From: Lelliottia jeotgali
GTDB lineage: Bacteria; Pseudomonadota; Gammaproteobacteria; Enterobacterales; Enterobacteriaceae
DNA: 64,000 nucleotides
Direction of reading: 5' to 3'
NCBI GenBank assembly: GCA_002271215.1
Contig: CP018628.1
Coordinates: 2,170,001-2,234,000, forward strand
Below, one piece after another: positions 62,262 through 64,000 of this stretch. Within the stretch, counting starts at the first letter, position 1. Each line of letters begins with the position of its first letter. Under the pieces are notes generated by a model that saw nothing but the letters and a program-made list of their open reading frames with translations, ran no database searches and was not told where the DNA came from. Made by a program: the position numbers and the translations under genes.

Positions 62262-63650
62262 ATGACTCACTCACCTGCAACGCATGCGCTGTCTATTGAT
62301 CCGGCCACCGGCAAAACGCTGGCGGCATATCCGTGGGCCACGAAAGAAGACGTGGAACAGGCTATCACTCTGGCGGATCGTGGTTTTCGTCTGTGGCGAA
62401 ACGAAACGGTTTCTCAACGGGCGAAAGTACTTCGCCAACTCGGTACTGCGCTGCGTGCACGTGCTGAAGAGATGGCACAGATGATGTCGCGTGAGATGGG
62501 AAAACCCATTGTGCAGGCTCGTGCCGAAGTCACTAAATCTGCCGGTCTGTGCGACTGGTACGCCGAGCACGGCCCGGCGATGCTTGCCGCTGAGCCGACG
62601 CAGGTTGAAAACCAGAAAGCGGTGATTGAGTATCGCCCGCTGGGCGCGATTCTGGCGGTGATGCCGTGGAACTTCCCGCTATGGCAGGTGCTGCGCGGTG
62701 CGGTGCCGATCCTGCTTGCGGGTAATAGCTATCTGCTCAAACATGCACCTAACGTGCTCGGCTCGGCGACGCTAATCGGTGAGATTTTCGATGACGCGGG
62801 TTTTGAGCCGGGCGTGTTTGGCTGGGTAAATGCCACAAATGACGGCGTGAGCCAGGCGATTAATGACCGTCGTATAGCCGCGATTACCGTGACCGGAAGT
62901 GTGCGAGCCGGTGCGGCGATTGGTGCTCAGGCGGCTGCGGCGCTGAAAAAATGTGTGCTGGAGCTGGGCGGTTCGGATCCGTTTATTGTGCTGAACGATG
63001 CGGATTTGGATGTGGCTGTAAACGCCGCAGTCACCGGGCGCTATCAAAATACCGGGCAAGTTTGCGCGGCGGCTAAACGCTTTATCGTCGAAGAGGGCAT
63101 TGCGGAACAGTTCACCGAACGTTTTGTGGCGGCGGCGGCTGCGCTGAAGATGGGCGCACCGGATAACGAAGCGCATTATCTCGGGCCGATGGCGCGTTTC
63201 GATCTGCGCGATGAGCTGCATCAGCAGGTGCAGGCGACGCTTAACGAGGGCGCCACGCTGTTGCTCGGAGGCGAGAAACTGGCGGGAGAGGGCAATTATT
63301 ACCCGGCAACCGTCCTTGGCAATGTGACGCCAGAAATGACCGCGTTCCGTCAGGAATTGTTCGGTCCGGTGGCGGCAATCACGATAGCGAAAGACGCTGA
63401 ACATGCCCTGGCGCTGGCCAATGACAGCGACTTTGGTCTGTCGGCAACGGTATTTACTGCCGATAAACGCCTGGCCGACACCTTCGCGCGTCAGCTTGAA
63501 TGCGGTGGCGTGTTCATTAACGGTTTCAGCGCCAGCGATGCGCGCGTGGCCTTTGGCGGCGTGAAGAAAAGCGGCTTTGGTCGCGAGCTGTCCCATTTCG
63601 GTTTGCATGAATTCTGCAATATCCAAACCGTGTGGAAAGACCGCGTGTAA
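62262..63650 (+). CDS. sad: NAD+-dependent succinate semialdehyde dehydrogenase Sad (YneI)
   Basis: A 462-aa aldehyde dehydrogenase, the same length as E. coli Sad, which oxidises succinate semialdehyde to succinate in putrescine/GABA breakdown. Catalytic C268 in NTGQVCAAAKRF, base E234 in LELGGSDP and oxyanion N137 in PWNFPL are present. ATG at 62262 with GGAGAAG upstream was preferred over an in-frame GTG at 62250. A strong terminator follows. Expression probably depends on the divergent regulator PtrR. Confidence 0.96.
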   Translation: MTHSPATHALSIDPATGKTLAAYPWATKEDVEQAITLADRGFRLWRNETVSQRAKVLRQLGTALRARAEEMAQMMSREMGKPIVQARAEVTKSAGLCDWYAEHGPAMLAAEPTQVENQKAVIEYRPLGAILAVMPWNFPLWQVLRGAVPILLAGNSYLLKHAPNVLGSATLIGEIFDDAGFEPGVFGWVNATNDGVSQAINDRRIAAITVTGSVRAGAAIGAQAAAALKKCVLELGGSDPFIVLNDADLDVAVNAAVTGRYQNTGQVCAAAKRFIVEEGIAEQFTERFVAAAAALKMGAPDNEAHYLGPMARFDLRDELHQQVQATLNEGATLLLGGEKLAGEGNYYPATVLGNVTPEMTAFRQELFGPVAAITIAKDAEHALALANDSDFGLSATVFTADKRLADTFARQLECGGVFINGFSASDARVAFGGVKKSGFGRELSHFGLHEFCNIQTVWKDRV

Positions 63651-63668
63651 GTTCTGCTAAAACGCTTA

Positions 63669-63693
63669 AAAGGCCTTCATCACGAAGGCCTTT
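63669..63693. terminator. intrinsic terminator after sad
   Basis: AAAGGCCTTC and GAAGGCCTTT form a perfect 10-bp stem with a 5-base loop, followed by GTCATTTTTG. Confidence 0.87.
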
Positions 63694-63771
63694 GTCATTT
63701 TTGTGTCATGGTTCTGTCATTTAGGTTTCGTAGACTCGCACGCGTCTAACGTACTGTTACAGAAGAATATT

Positions 63772-64000
63772 ATGAACCTAACGCAAATTTTTAGCCGTAT
63801 TGCGAAGCGTCAGTTTGGTCTGCTGGCCGGCATCTTCTGCATTATCGCCCTTTTTTCTGCTTTACAGCTTTCCTCCTCGATTCTCCTGACCGCTTCACTG
63901 CGCGATGCGAAACTCAATGAACAACAAAACCAGCTGGCGCAACAGCAGCAGAGCAAACTCGATCTGGCTCGCGTCTCGCTGCTGGCGGCAAGTGACCTGC
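63772..64000 (+). CDS. methyl-accepting chemotaxis protein, N-terminal fragment (cut by window end)
   Basis: The first 76 codons of a gene running off the window. A short basic cytosolic tail (MNLTQIFSRIAKRQ), one membrane helix (about residues 15-37) and the beginning of a periplasmic helix with LARVSLLAASDL, which resembles the ligand-domain helix 1 of Tar/Tsr-type receptors, point to a chemoreceptor. The signalling domain is not visible, so the assignment is tentative. The sequence ACAGAAGAATATT upstream is a weak ribosome-binding site; no sigma-28 promoter of good quality was found in the 120 bases upstream. Confidence 0.7.
   Translation, partial: MNLTQIFSRIAKRQFGLLAGIFCIIALFSALQLSSSILLTASLRDAKLNEQQNQLAQQQQSKLDLARVSLLAASDL

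Overview
The window reads as ordinary chromosome of an enterobacterium close to Enterobacter, Lelliottia or Leclercia. Most proteins are near-identical in length and motif to Escherichia coli K-12 proteins, and the order hrpA - ydcF - aldA - gapC - cybB - trg - ydcI - ydcJ - opgD - rimL - ydcK - tehAB - ydcL - ydcO/ydcN - rlhA - yncJ ... ydeE - eamA - marBAR - marC - sotB ... ptrR - sad is the E. coli backbone, interrupted by blocks that E. coli K-12 lacks at these positions. No tRNA, rRNA, insertion sequence, prophage or CRISPR array was seen. The genus is an inference from gene content.

Left part (1-12.3 kb): the 3' end of hrpA, an O-methyltransferase, a three-gene drug-efflux operon (DHA2 MFS pump, HlyD adaptor, outer-membrane lipoprotein), then ydcF, aldA with a CRP-like site, an intact gapC (a pseudogene in E. 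coli K-12) and cybB.

12.3-19.6 kb: an AT-rich accessory insert with a papain-like peptidoglycan amidase gene and a tightly coupled periplasmic protein gene, which together look like an orphan type VI effector/immunity pair. It is followed by formaldehyde detoxification frmRA (without frmB), the receptor gene trg, which here ends in the CheR/CheB tether NWETF, and a membrane PQQ-dependent dehydrogenase.

19.6-38.3 kb: ydcI/ydcJ, then an inserted block (carboxylesterase, LysR regulator, OmpN-type porin, aminotransferase, orphan amino-acid-binding protein), then opgD, rimL, ydcK, tehAB, an inserted divergent peptidase T-like/dipeptide-binding pair, ydcL and a DMT exporter.

38.3-53.3 kb: an AraC regulator, the ydcO/ydcN divergon with paired operator-like repeats, rlhA, yncJ, and a second accessory stretch: a FtrA-like regulator/rhodanese divergon, a MetE-like methyltransferase preceded by MetJ-like boxes, a complete urea ABC transporter operon urtABCDE with an NtrC-like site and a good sigma-54 promoter, and zinT behind a near-perfect Zur box.

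53.3-64 kb: ydeE, eamA, the mar locus with both MarR operators and a marbox, sotB, a PhzF-family gene, a higBA toxin-antitoxin operon with twin operators, a GNAT acetyltransferase, ptrR/sad, and the 5' end of a chemoreceptor gene cut by the window edge. Five paired REP/BIME-type palindromes lie after convergent or terminal genes.
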